Below are positions 37,075 to 45,827 of a DNA stretch of 64,000 nucleotides, one piece after another (the stretch's first letter is position 1; every line of letters begins with the position of its first letter). Both the position numbers and the translations under genes were made by a program. The notes beneath the pieces were generated by a model. The model was not told where the DNA came from and made no database searches. It saw only the letters and a list, made by a program, of their open reading frames with translations. The stretch is from NCBI RefSeq assembly GCF_900198195.1, contig NZ_LT899436.1, positions 2,509,001 to 2,573,000 on the forward strand, given 5' to 3'. The stretch is from Tenacibaculum jejuense. GTDB taxonomy: Bacteria; Bacteroidota; Bacteroidia; Flavobacteriales; Flavobacteriaceae.

Positions 37075-37797
37075 TTACGATATTTTATCGTATTTACTAT
37101 TCCAAATGTATTTATTAAAGTTTTTACCTAATGAAACTCCCCACAACAGACTTAATCCTACTGCTCCTTTAAAATAAAACAAAAACAAAACTATAAAATA
37201 ACTGATTGAAGAATGTTCTCTAAAGAAGAATGTGTGTGTTGCTAGTGAAAAAATAAAGCATAACGCCAGTAATGTAAAAATGAAGTTATCTAAATCTTTG
37301 ACAAACCAGAATTTTAATTTTCTTAAAGGATGTAAATCGTCACCCCATTTATGAATTAAATAGTAATAGTCATTTCCCATAGGTGCAAAAAGCATTGGAT
37401 CATCAGCTTTTTTCAACCTAAATAGAACAGATGGAGCTATAATTTTAAAACCTTCTAAATTCGTATGATGAACTCTCTGTAATTCGTGAATTTTTGAAAT
37501 AGCTTCTTCTGGATAATCCCCTTTAAAGAAACTCGTATCTAAAAAACGAAGTCTATAATCAACACAAATTTTCTTTATTTGGTCAATATGGAAAACAGCA
37601 TTAGAATCGACAAAATCAATATTAAACTGATTTGTGTTTGCTGCATCATTAGCTTCTTTTAATTTCGACTTTGTTATTGATCTCGCTTCATCTAAATCTG
37701 AGAAGATTTCCTTTATCCAAAAATCTATATCAAAATTCTTAAGTTGCTTATTTCTTAATTTAAGTAATTTTTCTTGTAAATTAACCGGATGTAACAT
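37075..37797 (-). CDS. Two-helix membrane protein of unknown function
   Basis: This 240-aa protein has a soluble N-terminal part of about 165 residues with helices and a conserved-looking GNDYYYLIHKWGDDLHPLRKLKFW segment. Two hydrophobic helices follow (about 172-190 and 198-218), and the C terminus is short and basic. I do not recognise the family. It starts 33 bp after the terminator of the TonB-dependent receptor gene, too little room for an obvious promoter, so it may depend on read-through. Confidence 0.75.
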   Translation of the reverse strand: MLHPVNLQEKLLKLRNKQLKNFDIDFWIKEIFSDLDEARSITKSKLKEANDAANTNQFNIDFVDSNAVFHIDQIKKICVDYRLRFLDTSFFKGDYPEEAISKIHELQRVHHTNLEGFKIIAPSVLFRLKKADDPMLFAPMGNDYYYLIHKWGDDLHPLRKLKFWFVKDLDNFIFTLLALCFIFSLATHTFFFREHSSISYFIVLFLFYFKGAVGLSLLWGVSLGKNFNKYIWNSKYDKIS

Positions 37798-37830
37798 GAT
37801 AACTATCTATTTACTATAAAAATACAACAA

Positions 37831-37860
37831 AAAACCCAGTGTACTATTACACTGGGTTTT
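37831..37860 (-). terminator. Intrinsic terminator of the TonB-dependent receptor operon
   Basis: A perfect 13-bp stem (37831-37843 with 37848-37860) has loop CTAT and is flanked by A and T runs. It begins 32 bp after the receptor stop. Confidence 0.9.
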
Positions 37861-37892
37861 TCGGTTTTATTTAGAAATATTCTAAAGAAGTT

Positions 37893-40322
37893 TTAAAATT
37901 TAAATTGTAATGTCGTGTACCAATTTCTTGGTGCAGAAGGAATGATTCCTGGCCCTGGATATCCTGTTGCTCTTCTTGTAAAATATACTTCATCTAAAGC
38001 GTTATTTACACCTACTTCTAATTTTAAGAATTTATATGTGTATGAAGCTGAAAGATCTAAAATGCTATATGCAGGAATTGGTCCACGAACAGCATTAGAA
38101 TTATCTGGTGTAGCAGAATTATTTGCATCGTTAAATTGTTCTGACAAATATGAATACTGAACACTTGTTGTAAAATCTTTATATCCGAATTTTAATCCTG
38201 TTTTCAAGTTTACGTCTGGCACAAACTCTACTTTGTTTCCTTCAATATTATTTTCTCTTGAAGAAGTGTATTCAGAATTAATAAAAGAAGTATTTACAAA
38301 TGTATTTAAACTATAATCATTCGATAAACTAAATATTTTTTTAAGATTAACATCTAATAAAGATTCCACACCTATAATTCTTGCTTCCCCAACATTTGTT
38401 CTTAATTGACCAACAGTATTTAAAGGTGGAATCGTTGTTGTAAAGTCTCCTATTCTATTATTGTAAAATAAAGCGAAACCACTTAAATCATAAGAAATGA
38501 ATCGATTTAAGTTTCCGCGAACACCTAAATCTATTGTGAAACCTTTTTCGTCTTCTAAATTTGGATCTACTGCATTAGACGGATTTACAATGTTTACATC
38601 AGAAAAAGTAATAGAACGATAATTTTGAGAAACATTACCGTAAACCTCTAGAGCATCATTTGGTTTGTAACTTAAACCTAAACCTAATAACACAAACGAG
38701 CGGCTTTTTGTAAGATTATCTGACTCTTCTACTGTTCCGATCGGATTTCCCGCAGCATCTGTATTTACACGTCTTCTAAAACCATCACTTCCTGTATTAA
38801 TGTATTCAAAACGAAAACCTGGCGTAATAGAAAATTGATCATTTACATAAAAAATATTCTCTCCGAAAACAGCTATGTTTTCATTCGGATTCTCAAAGTT
38901 TGATTGAAATGTAAAATTCGGAAATTGATCTAAAGCTGAACTAAAATTCGCATCACTTCCATCTGTTCCTGGACCTTGAATAGATGTATTATCTGCTTTA
39001 TAATATTTAGCTCCCAATAAGTAAGTTGCTTTCTTTCCAAATAAAGTATATCGATCTAAAAAACGAGCTTCAAAACCAAAATTATTAAAATCACTACTTA
39101 GTAATTCTCTAGCTTCTAAATTGTCAGGTAAATCAACTCTCCTATCTCTAAAACCTATGGCTTTTCTCGAAGCATTTAAACCAAAGAAACTGAATGTAAG
39201 TTTTGTGTTTGTAGAAAAATCATGAGTATATTTTAGATTGTACAAAAACCAATCTACATTAAACCAATTTCTTTCTCTATTACTTTGAAAAGGATCTTCA
39301 GCAAACATTCTGTCTGTTAAACCACCAGCTTGTTGTGATAAATAAGTTAAATAGGTTACTTCACCTTCTATCTTAGATTTATCAGAAATTTGATATCCTA
39401 AATGAGCGAAAATATTTTTTGAATTAAACCCTGAATTTGGCCTAAATCCATCTCCTTGTTTGTAATTATAAAAAGCATAATAACTCAATTTGTCTGATGT
39501 ACCACCAACACTGGTAAAATTTGTAAATAAATTAAAACTCCCTAGTGTGCTTCTTGAAACAATTTCTAAAGGTTTATTTGGATTTGGTTTCTTCATTACA
39601 AAGTTGATTAATCCACCGAATTGAGTTCCATATTGTAAAGAAGCGGCTCCACGAATAACTTGTATTTCTTGAACTCCTTCTGCTGCTGGTGAATAATAAC
39701 TTTCTGGATATCCTAAAACGTCTGCACTAATATCATAACCATTCTGACGTGTATTAAAGTTTGAAGTTCTATTTGGATCTAAACCACGACCACCAACATT
39801 TAATTGTAAACCAGCATCATCATTTTCAAAAATATTTAAACCTGCGACTTGGTTATACAATTGTCTGGCATTATTTGTTGCCAAATTTGCTGTTGATTCT
39901 GTAACTAAAATAACCTCTGTCTTTTTCCCTGCATAAATAGAAGTCCCTTCAACATCTTTAAGTCTTTTTAGTTCGAAAGCTTTTCTCTTTTTAGCTGTTA
40001 TTTCTACTTCTGATAATTCTTCAGAAAAAGAAGCTAGAATGATATTTACATTCTCGTTAGCTATTAATTTTTTCTCTAAAAGTTCATATTCATCTAAGTA
40101 GAAAATAACTTGAATTTGAGTTTTATTCGACGTAAACTCAAACACTCCTTTGTTATTCGTTTCTGTTAGTACGTTTCCTGAACTGTCTAAAATCTGTACT
40201 TTTTGTAAAGCTTTTTTATTCTCATTTGTAACTGTTCCTTTGTAGCGCTGTTGCCCAAATGCGCATACTGAAACTAGAAATACTATAATAAAACAACTAT
40301 AATCCTTTAATCTTAATCTCAT
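37893..40322 (-). CDS. TonB-dependent outer-membrane receptor, probably for an iron complex
   Basis: This is an 809-aa protein from the start chosen. The open frame extends to 40391, but Met at 40322 begins a proper signal peptide (DYSCFIIVFLVSVCAFG before QQ). After it come a carboxypeptidase-regulatory-like domain (about 25-105, YKGTVTNENKKALQKVQI), a plug domain with VGGRGLDPNRTS and VQEIQVIRGAASLQYGTQFGG, and a 22-strand type barrel ending in WYTTLQFKF with the usual C-terminal Phe. The plug and barrel recall FecA/siderophore receptors. Neighbours (imelysin-like and DUF4856 lipoproteins, HTTM protein) and palindromic operators upstream suggest iron-regulated uptake; the actual ligand cannot be read from the sequence. 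The start overlaps the end of the HTTM gene by 26 bp. Confidence 0.92.
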   Translation of the reverse strand: MRLRLKDYSCFIIVFLVSVCAFGQQRYKGTVTNENKKALQKVQILDSSGNVLTETNNKGVFEFTSNKTQIQVIFYLDEYELLEKKLIANENVNIILASFSEELSEVEITAKKRKAFELKRLKDVEGTSIYAGKKTEVILVTESTANLATNNARQLYNQVAGLNIFENDDAGLQLNVGGRGLDPNRTSNFNTRQNGYDISADVLGYPESYYSPAAEGVQEIQVIRGAASLQYGTQFGGLINFVMKKPNPNKPLEIVSRSTLGSFNLFTNFTSVGGTSDKLSYYAFYNYKQGDGFRPNSGFNSKNIFAHLGYQISDKSKIEGEVTYLTYLSQQAGGLTDRMFAEDPFQSNRERNWFNVDWFLYNLKYTHDFSTNTKLTFSFFGLNASRKAIGFRDRRVDLPDNLEARELLSSDFNNFGFEARFLDRYTLFGKKATYLLGAKYYKADNTSIQGPGTDGSDANFSSALDQFPNFTFQSNFENPNENIAVFGENIFYVNDQFSITPGFRFEYINTGSDGFRRRVNTDAAGNPIGTVEESDNLTKSRSFVLLGLGLSYKPNDALEVYGNVSQNYRSITFSDVNIVNPSNAVDPNLEDEKGFTIDLGVRGNLNRFISYDLSGFALFYNNRIGDFTTTIPPLNTVGQLRTNVGEARIIGVESLLDVNLKKIFSLSNDYSLNTFVNTSFINSEYTSSRENNIEGNKVEFVPDVNLKTGLKFGYKDFTTSVQYSYLSEQFNDANNSATPDNSNAVRGPIPAYSILDLSASYTYKFLKLEVGVNNALDEVYFTRRATGYPGPGIIPSAPRNWYTTLQFKF

Positions 40323-41664
40323 TTGTAAAAGGTAAAATCCAATATTTATGTTTGAAACTGTTTTTTTCTTTATATAAATCAACTTTAGCATCTATAAAAC
40401 GTTCGCTTGAACGTCCGTTTAATGCCACATAAGAGTCTGCATATACTTCAACATTCTTGTGCCCTTGTTGCGTAAAATGATCTCCTAAAAAGTGAGCATA
40501 TTCTATAATAAAATCAGGTTGAAAACTCATTTGTTTTTCCTGAAAAGAGGTTAAAAAATCTGTATTGTCAACGTAAAAGAATTGTTTGGTTTTTCTGTCA
40601 ACAATTTTAAATGTGGTGTATCCTGCTTTTTCCATCAACATTACACGCCAAGAGAATCGATATCCTTGTTCTGTCCAAAACAATTCCCCAGGATACAATA
40701 AATATCTCCATGGCAATAAAAGTTGTAAAACTAAAAATACACTAACAATCTTTAATGTAAATGTTCTTCTAAATTGAAAAGTTTCAATTACTTCTATGTT
40801 ATCTGTTTTTAATTTTAGCTTACTTTTTATAAAAGCAATAATTTTTTCGTGAAAAGAAGCACTAAAAAATATTAATGTAGCAACAATCATGATATAAGGA
40901 AACATTCCTATCGGAAATAAAACCCTAGTAAATACATGAAAAACAACAACTAAGAAAAACCCAATAGTTCTTGTTCTTTTAAATAATAATAAAAAAGGGA
41001 TAGCCAAATCATAAATAGCTCCGCTCCAACTCATAGCGAAATGAAACCATTCTTGTTGCATTAGATTATTTCCAATTAAAGGCAAGTCGTATTTAGAAGG
41101 TAACCATATTTTTAAAGGTTGTGCCCTAAACAACCAATCAGAATTTAATTTAGCTAAACCTGCATAAAAATATACAATTCCTAAAAGAAGTTTAATACTA
41201 TCGATGGTCCAATTCGGTATTGTTTTGTATAATTTTTTATTGAAATAATTATCTAATGAAAAAGTTGCATTTGCGGGTAAAAAAATAAGTAAAAAACTAA
41301 GAATACTTACAAAATAATAATGATTAAGATAAGTTGTCTTATCCATTAATTCGATATAAGTAAAACTTAGAAAGAAAGTTACGATTGATAATCTATACTT
41401 ATAACCTACAGCAACTAATAATGCTGAAATTCCGCATATAATGAAAAGAAGATAAGTATAACTTCCTAACGGTTTAATCCAGCTAAAACCATAAAAAGAA
41501 AAGAAAAACTTAGGTTGTATGTATAATTTCTCTATCCATCCATGATACCAAAACCTAATGATACTAGCACACATTAACAACCCAAAAAACAATCGGAAAG
41601 TTGCCAAAGGAGCAGAACTAGTCTTTTTTAATATGTAATTATTTAAAGTCAATCTCTTATACAC
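40297..41664 (-). CDS. HTTM-domain membrane protein (vitamin K-dependent carboxylase-like fold)
   Basis: This 455-aa protein starts with GTG; no upstream ATG exists in frame. The first two-thirds contain several transmembrane helices with the HTTM family hallmark near the N terminus (APLATFRLFFGLLMCASIIRFWYHGWIEKLYI) and PKFFFSFYGFSWIKPLG. The C-terminal third (about 310-455) is soluble and includes WRVMLMEKAGYTTFKI, as in flavobacterial HTTM proteins. The biochemical role in bacteria is unsettled; the fold is shared with gamma-carboxylases. In this operon it sits between an imelysin-like protein and a TonB receptor, a common flavobacterial arrangement that points to iron acquisition. A hairpin lies immediately before its start codon. 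Confidence 0.88.
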   Translation of the reverse strand: MYKRLTLNNYILKKTSSAPLATFRLFFGLLMCASIIRFWYHGWIEKLYIQPKFFFSFYGFSWIKPLGSYTYLLFIICGISALLVAVGYKYRLSIVTFFLSFTYIELMDKTTYLNHYYFVSILSFLLIFLPANATFSLDNYFNKKLYKTIPNWTIDSIKLLLGIVYFYAGLAKLNSDWLFRAQPLKIWLPSKYDLPLIGNNLMQQEWFHFAMSWSGAIYDLAIPFLLLFKRTRTIGFFLVVVFHVFTRVLFPIGMFPYIMIVATLIFFSASFHEKIIAFIKSKLKLKTDNIEVIETFQFRRTFTLKIVSVFLVLQLLLPWRYLLYPGELFWTEQGYRFSWRVMLMEKAGYTTFKIVDRKTKQFFYVDNTDFLTSFQEKQMSFQPDFIIEYAHFLGDHFTQQGHKNVEVYADSYVALNGRSSERFIDAKVDLYKEKNSFKHKYWILPFTNEIKIKGL

Positions 41665-41670
41665 AAAAAA

Positions 41671-41690
41671 CTGCCTGAGTTAACAGACAG
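41671..41690 (-). terminator. Intra-operon hairpin directly before the HTTM start
   Basis: On the minus strand CTGTCTG-N6-CAGGCAG (one wobble pair) is followed by TTTTTT and then the GTG start at 41664. It has the shape of an intrinsic terminator between the imelysin-like gene and the HTTM gene, so it may attenuate expression of the last two genes or act on translation initiation. Confidence 0.55.
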
Positions 41691-41721
41691 CTTTTAATAT
41701 TATACTTAGTAAGTTATATTT

Positions 41722-42831
41722 TTAATCTCCATCGGCATCAACAAAGTCAACACTTACATTAAATGCCTGTAACATATCCACTTTTAACAGTACAACTGCT
41801 TTTTGCAATTCGTCATAAGCTTTTAATATTTCTGTATTATTTGAACTTACTACATTGAAAAAATTATCATCTAAAGTTTCAATTTGTGTTTTTGCTAAAT
41901 TGAATTGATTTTCTATATCTGTAGCTAACGTTGATTTATCTAAGCTAACTAAATAAGATTTAAAACTAGCTCCGCTTGTACCGATGTAACCATTCCCTGA
42001 AAAAACATCTTGTACAGATTTTAGTCCTTGTAAAGCGAATTTTTTAGAAAGGTCTTTTTTATAAAAAGCTTCAACTTTTTCTGGTAAAGCAGTATTAGAA
42101 AAGACACCTCCTGGTATTCCAAATTTATTTGCTCTTAATCTTTTTTCATAGTAAAAAATAAAATCATTTACTAATTTATTAAGCGCACTAGTAGCTGTAT
42201 TAGATGTACTAGAAATAAACTGAGCTCTGTAACTTCCTTCCCAATCTGCAACAATATCACTAGCAACAGTACTCATTTTTTCTACAATATCATTTACGTA
42301 CTTTTTATATCCATCAGCATTCGCATCTGTAGTAAACTTTTCAAGAATTGCAGTATCATCTGCTCCTATACCATTAAATAAATAATCTAAAGCTGGTAAA
42401 CCTTGAGCATCATGATTATTCGGACTATTAAAATCGTAAGTACCACTACTAACATTACTTTCAATGTCAGCAACAGTTACAGGGAAAATGTTAAAATGAT
42501 TTACAAATTGTAATTCTTCAGCCTTACCCATGTCGAACATTGAAACACTTTGCCATACCAAATATGTTGACTCCCAACTTGATCTTACAGTATTTAATGT
42601 AGTTACACTCGGAGTAGTTGTAAAACTAGTAGCATCAGTTTTTAATTGAGCTAACTTAGTTTCTAAATCTTTAAAAGCAGGAATAATTGTATTGTCTGCT
42701 AAAAAAGTTAATAAAGCTCCTCTATCGAAGCTATCTGTAGTATTACCTCCGTTATCTGGCTCTTGTGTATCATCTGAACAAGACAGAATCAACAGAAAAG
42801 AAATGAATAATATTGAATATTTTTTTATCAT
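41722..42831 (-). CDS. Imelysin-like lipoprotein (iron-regulated periplasmic or surface protein)
   Basis: This 369-aa lipoprotein has lipobox LILSC (Cys18) followed by SDD, a surface export signal. The rest is the all-helical imelysin-like fold (peptidase M75 family name), with WESTYLVWQSVSMFDMG and the NNHDAQGLPALDYLFNG segment. In canonical imelysins the latter position carries GxHxxE, proposed to bind metal; here the aligned residues appear to be G-L-P-A-L-D, so the His is missing and Glu is replaced by Asp. This suggests an imelysin-like (IPPA-type) role in iron uptake without the usual metal site. It follows the DUF4856 gene after 105 bp that contain a terminator, a -7 element and two palindromes. 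Confidence 0.9.
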   Translation of the reverse strand: MIKKYSILFISFLLILSCSDDTQEPDNGGNTTDSFDRGALLTFLADNTIIPAFKDLETKLAQLKTDATSFTTTPSVTTLNTVRSSWESTYLVWQSVSMFDMGKAEELQFVNHFNIFPVTVADIESNVSSGTYDFNSPNNHDAQGLPALDYLFNGIGADDTAILEKFTTDANADGYKKYVNDIVEKMSTVASDIVADWEGSYRAQFISSTSNTATSALNKLVNDFIFYYEKRLRANKFGIPGGVFSNTALPEKVEAFYKKDLSKKFALQGLKSVQDVFSGNGYIGTSGASFKSYLVSLDKSTLATDIENQFNLAKTQIETLDDNFFNVVSSNNTEILKAYDELQKAVVLLKVDMLQAFNVSVDFVDADGD

Positions 42832-42846
42832 GAATTTTTATTTCTA

Positions 42847-42861
42847 TTTATTCTAAATAAA
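42847..42861. promoter_or_regulatory. Palindromic operator candidate downstream of the imelysin-like promoter
   Basis: The sequence TTTATTCTAAATAAA is a 7-1-7 palindrome with one mismatched pair. It lies 7 nt downstream (in transcription direction) of a TATCTTTG -7 element, so a bound repressor would cover the transcription start. Confidence 0.5.
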
Positions 42862-42868
42862 ACTTCCG

Positions 42869-42876
42869 CAAAGATA
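42869..42876 (-). promoter_or_regulatory. -7 element of the imelysin-like gene (TATCTTTG)
   Basis: The minus strand reads TATCTTTG, an exact TAnnTTTG match, 37 bp before the start codon at 42831. It abuts the terminator hairpin of the preceding gene. No TTG is seen at -33. Confidence 0.5.
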
Positions 42877-42905
42877 AAAAGTAGCTACGAATCTAGCTAC
42901 TTTTT
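42876..42905. terminator. Terminator hairpin after the DUF4856 gene
   Basis: A perfect 12-bp stem (42876-42887 with 42894-42905), AAAAAGTAGCTA against its complement, has a six-base loop. T-runs follow on the minus strand. It lies 31 bp past the stop of the DUF4856 gene. Confidence 0.8.
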
Positions 42906-42916
42906 ATAAATTTATT

Positions 42917-42931
42917 TTTATTTAGAATAAT
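42917..42931. promoter_or_regulatory. Palindromic operator candidate upstream of the imelysin-like promoter
   Basis: The sequence TTTATTTAGAATAAT is nearly the reverse complement of the element at 42847-42861 (14 of 15 positions). It sits between the DUF4856 stop and the terminator hairpin. Confidence 0.4.
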
Positions 42932-42936
42932 TTTAA

Positions 42937-44163
42937 TTAACTCCCTGCTTTTTCTACAGTGAAATCAAATTTATCAGCAATATCCTTAGAAATTTCATCT
43001 AAAGTAGCAGGTGTAACATCCCAAAATCCATTTCCTTCTAATAAATCATTTGTAAAACCACTAATTTCAGTCGCAGTAAAATAAGGAGCATTATCAGCAG
43101 TATTGCGAGTAAAACGTAAAGATTCTATGAAACCATACCCTTCAGATAAATCGTGAAAAGCAGCACCTTTATCTGTAGCTAAAGTTAATTTAGCTTGTTG
43201 TAAATAATAAACTGCTCTAATTGCTATAATTTTAGAAACTTCATCTCTAATAATTTTTGCTTGAGCTTCTCTTTCTGCGTAATTTTTAACAACAATTGCT
43301 TGTCTTCCTTTTTTGAAAGCATCATAAATTTTCTTTGAAATCCCAACAAAGTCAGAATCACCTTCTACTCTAAAAACATATTTACTTAAAAAACTATCAG
43401 CATTATATTGTGGATTTTCTGCATCATCAGTACCGTATAAGTATCCGAAAGCCTCATCCCATTTATGCTCCATGTTTGTGTAGTTCTTGTCAGTAGCTAA
43501 GACTTGGTTGTCATTATCCGCTACGTTAGTACCTTCATCTAAAACAAGTACACCTAAATAATTGTTCAACATTTGATCAACCATTAAAGCTCCAATTAAA
43601 GTTTTATTTACAGCTTGATCTAATTCTAAACCTTTACCATTTACTAAACGATTAGATCCTCCACCAGCTTCTTGGATTCGACCTGCTACACCAGGCGCAG
43701 CATCTGTGTTCCAGTTAGGAAAAACAACATCAACTTGCTCTGCAATCCAATTATCAAATTTTTCTTTAATTACTGTGCCTTCAACTACATTTGAAAAGAA
43801 ATAATCTCTAGAAGCTGCTGTTTTACTTCTTATACTTTTATCAGAAGCATTTAAATCAGCATCAGAAAAGTCTGCATTTCCCTCTACATGTGCGAACATA
43901 CCATCTAGTTGAGCTTCTGTTGTAGTTGGTATTGCTGTACTTGAAGGATCATCTTTTAATGAGCTGATAAGTTCTTCAGCCATTTTTATTCTTGTAGTTT
44001 GTCCTGAGTAACTTACTGAAGTACTCCCATTTCTTTCAAACTTATAAGTATCTGGAGCTTCGACTTCTACATTAGGATTATCTGGAATATTATTATCATC
44101 ATCTGAACATGACACAAAAAATAAACCAGCAATTGCTAAAACTGATAAATAACCTTTCTTCAT
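42937..44163 (-). CDS. DUF4856 lipoprotein of an iron-related operon
   Basis: This 408-aa lipoprotein has lipobox FFVSC (Cys19) followed by SDDDNN, an acidic surface export signal. The mature part starts with APDTYKFERNGSTSVSYSGQTTRIKMAEEL, the recognisable beginning of the DUF4856 family, and is mainly helical, with a FDNWIAEQVD segment and a GFIESLRFTRN stretch. DUF4856 genes often sit beside imelysin-like genes in Bacteroidota; a role in haem or iron handling is inferred from that company, not from a motif. It is the first gene of the DUF4856-imelysin-HTTM-receptor set and has its own promoter with palindromes on both sides. Confidence 0.88.
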   Translation of the reverse strand: MKKGYLSVLAIAGLFFVSCSDDDNNIPDNPNVEVEAPDTYKFERNGSTSVSYSGQTTRIKMAEELISSLKDDPSSTAIPTTTEAQLDGMFAHVEGNADFSDADLNASDKSIRSKTAASRDYFFSNVVEGTVIKEKFDNWIAEQVDVVFPNWNTDAAPGVAGRIQEAGGGSNRLVNGKGLELDQAVNKTLIGALMVDQMLNNYLGVLVLDEGTNVADNDNQVLATDKNYTNMEHKWDEAFGYLYGTDDAENPQYNADSFLSKYVFRVEGDSDFVGISKKIYDAFKKGRQAIVVKNYAEREAQAKIIRDEVSKIIAIRAVYYLQQAKLTLATDKGAAFHDLSEGYGFIESLRFTRNTADNAPYFTATEISGFTNDLLEGNGFWDVTPATLDEISKDIADKFDFTVEKAGS

Positions 44164-44174
44164 TTTATTAAGAC

Positions 44175-44187
44175 TTATTTTAAATAA
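44175..44187. promoter_or_regulatory. Palindromic operator candidate over the start site of the DUF4856 promoter
   Basis: The sequence TTATTTTAAATAA is a perfect 6-1-6 palindrome that lies 7 nt downstream of the -7 element at 44195-44202. This is the same spacing as at the imelysin-like promoter. Confidence 0.5.
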
Positions 44188-44194
44188 TTTAGCG

Positions 44195-44224
44195 CAAATA
44201 TACTACTCGTTCTCATCTAAACAA
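44195..44224 (-). promoter_or_regulatory. Bacteroidota promoter of the iron-related operon
   Basis: The minus strand has TTG at 44224-44222, a 19-base spacer and TATATTTG at 44202-44195. Both elements match the Bacteroidota housekeeping promoter (TTG, then TAnnTTTG) at the preferred spacing. It lies 31 bp before the DUF4856 start codon. Confidence 0.65.
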
Positions 44225-44236
44225 ATTTTATTTAGA

Positions 44237-44251
44237 TTTATTTAAAATAAA
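44237..44251. promoter_or_regulatory. Perfect 7-1-7 palindrome upstream of the iron-operon promoter
   Basis: TTTATTTAAAATAAA is a perfect inverted repeat with one central base, the geometry of Fur-type operators, located just upstream of the -33 element. TTTAGA occurs on both sides of it. Binding by Fur or another metal repressor is inference. Confidence 0.5.
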
Positions 44252-45811
44252 TTATTTAGATTTTAAAAATTCTATGACTCCTTTACGAACATCTACTGCT
44301 ATTTCTTTGGAATTAGGTTCGTAAACATCAAGTACTTGAGGATTTGAATTCTTTAGAAAAGGAATATCAAAACCTTTTAATAAATAATCTGAAGTTGCTA
44401 TTGTATATTCTTTATTAAAGTCTATCTTTTTGTCTTTTACTAACCATTGCCCGTCTTTATTCCTTTTTACATTAAAACGTTGTAAATAAGCACCAGTTCC
44501 TGAAGCATTTTCACCGTAGTTTAATACCTTATTTAACAATTCACCTTTCAACTTCACTCTAAATACCGGGCCGCCGTAAGGTAAAACTCTAAAAATATCA
44601 ACAGCATTTAAATCTCCTTCTAAAATATCATCTATACGGATAGAACCTCCATTTACAAAAGCACAGTCAATATTTTCGTCTCCATAAGATTTACTCATAG
44701 ACTCAGCTATAATTTGTCCCATATTTGTTTGTATTGATCTAACTGGAGTATCTCTAGCATCTAATGGTTCCGTAGTTCTGTAAATGATCTCATCAGGATT
44801 ATCTATGATATCTCTAATCTTAAGTTTCAATAGATTTTGCCATTTATTGACTACAGTATTCACTTCTTCATCTACAGGAAATTTATCATTTATAGTTTTT
44901 AGTTCTGATTTAAACTTTAATTCCTTTGTTTCAGGATTAAACTCGAAACGATGGATATACACTGTTTTAGCATTGGCATCTGCTTTAGCAATATATGTAT
45001 CTCCTTGTTTCACATACATATTATTATGCTCATGCCCGCCCATTATCAAAGGAATACCAGGCAATAATTTTGCAATTTCTTTATCCTCTTCAATTTTTAC
45101 GTGTGTTAAACCTAGAACGACGTCAACTTTATCTTTTAATTCGTTGTAAGTCCTTTCTGCCTCAACATACATATCCGAATAATGCACATAACTTTTAGGG
45201 TTTGATGGGATGCAAACGCTAATAAATCCAATTTTTACAGTCTTCCCTCCTACGCTATATTCTTGAATATAAGTTTCGTTTACAGCTTCTTTTTTTCCTT
45301 CTATTACTTTATGAAAGAAGTGATTCTTACCGTTTTCTTTGTGATAGACATTAGCACTTAACCATTCAAAATGACTTTCGTTTAGTCTGTTTTGTAAATC
45401 GTTATAACTTAAATCAAACTCGTGGTTACCAAATGCTACTAAATCAAAATTCATAGCATTCATTACTTCTACCATTTGTTTACCTCGAACTCTTTCTCCA
45501 TCAATTTTCATTGTTCCTAATAGAGAAGGATTTAAGAAATCTCCAGCCAATACCAACATTGAATTAGAATTCTCCCTTTGCAATTCTTTATATAATGCTG
45601 AAACTCTTGCCATTCCTCCATATTTATTTCCTTGAATTGGCGCTATTTCATACACATCATTCAGTTGTAAGATCGTAAAATAAATATGGTTAGGTTGATT
45701 TGTAAATTTAAACTCTTCTGAAGATGCTAAAGGATTAAAAGAAGATTTACACGAAATAAAAAATACAATTATTAATAAATTGTATTTGATTAAAGTATGA
45801 TAAAGTTTCAA
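44252..45811 (-). CDS. Lipoprotein 5'-nucleotidase / metallophosphatase
   Basis: This 519-aa lipoprotein (lipobox FFISC, Cys21) has an N-terminal metallophosphoesterase domain with the dimetal motifs LQLNDVYE, LAGDFLNPS, FGNHEFD, GLTHV and GGHEHN. The C-terminal 5'-nucleotidase substrate domain has TNMGQIIAESM, FVNGGSIRIDD and ATSDYLLKGFD. The family hydrolyses nucleoside monophosphates and related phosphoesters outside the cytoplasm for nucleoside and phosphate salvage. The start lies 16 bp after the stop of the zincin gene, so it belongs to the HMG-CoA lyase-zincin-nucleotidase transcript. The first metal motif reads ND-V-Y rather than the frequent ND-x-H. Confidence 0.92.
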   Translation of the reverse strand: MKLYHTLIKYNLLIIVFFISCKSSFNPLASSEEFKFTNQPNHIYFTILQLNDVYEIAPIQGNKYGGMARVSALYKELQRENSNSMLVLAGDFLNPSLLGTMKIDGERVRGKQMVEVMNAMNFDLVAFGNHEFDLSYNDLQNRLNESHFEWLSANVYHKENGKNHFFHKVIEGKKEAVNETYIQEYSVGGKTVKIGFISVCIPSNPKSYVHYSDMYVEAERTYNELKDKVDVVLGLTHVKIEEDKEIAKLLPGIPLIMGGHEHNNMYVKQGDTYIAKADANAKTVYIHRFEFNPETKELKFKSELKTINDKFPVDEEVNTVVNKWQNLLKLKIRDIIDNPDEIIYRTTEPLDARDTPVRSIQTNMGQIIAESMSKSYGDENIDCAFVNGGSIRIDDILEGDLNAVDIFRVLPYGGPVFRVKLKGELLNKVLNYGENASGTGAYLQRFNVKRNKDGQWLVKDKKIDFNKEYTIATSDYLLKGFDIPFLKNSNPQVLDVYEPNSKEIAVDVRKGVIEFLKSK

Positions 45812-45827
45812 AGTAATAAATTAAGTA

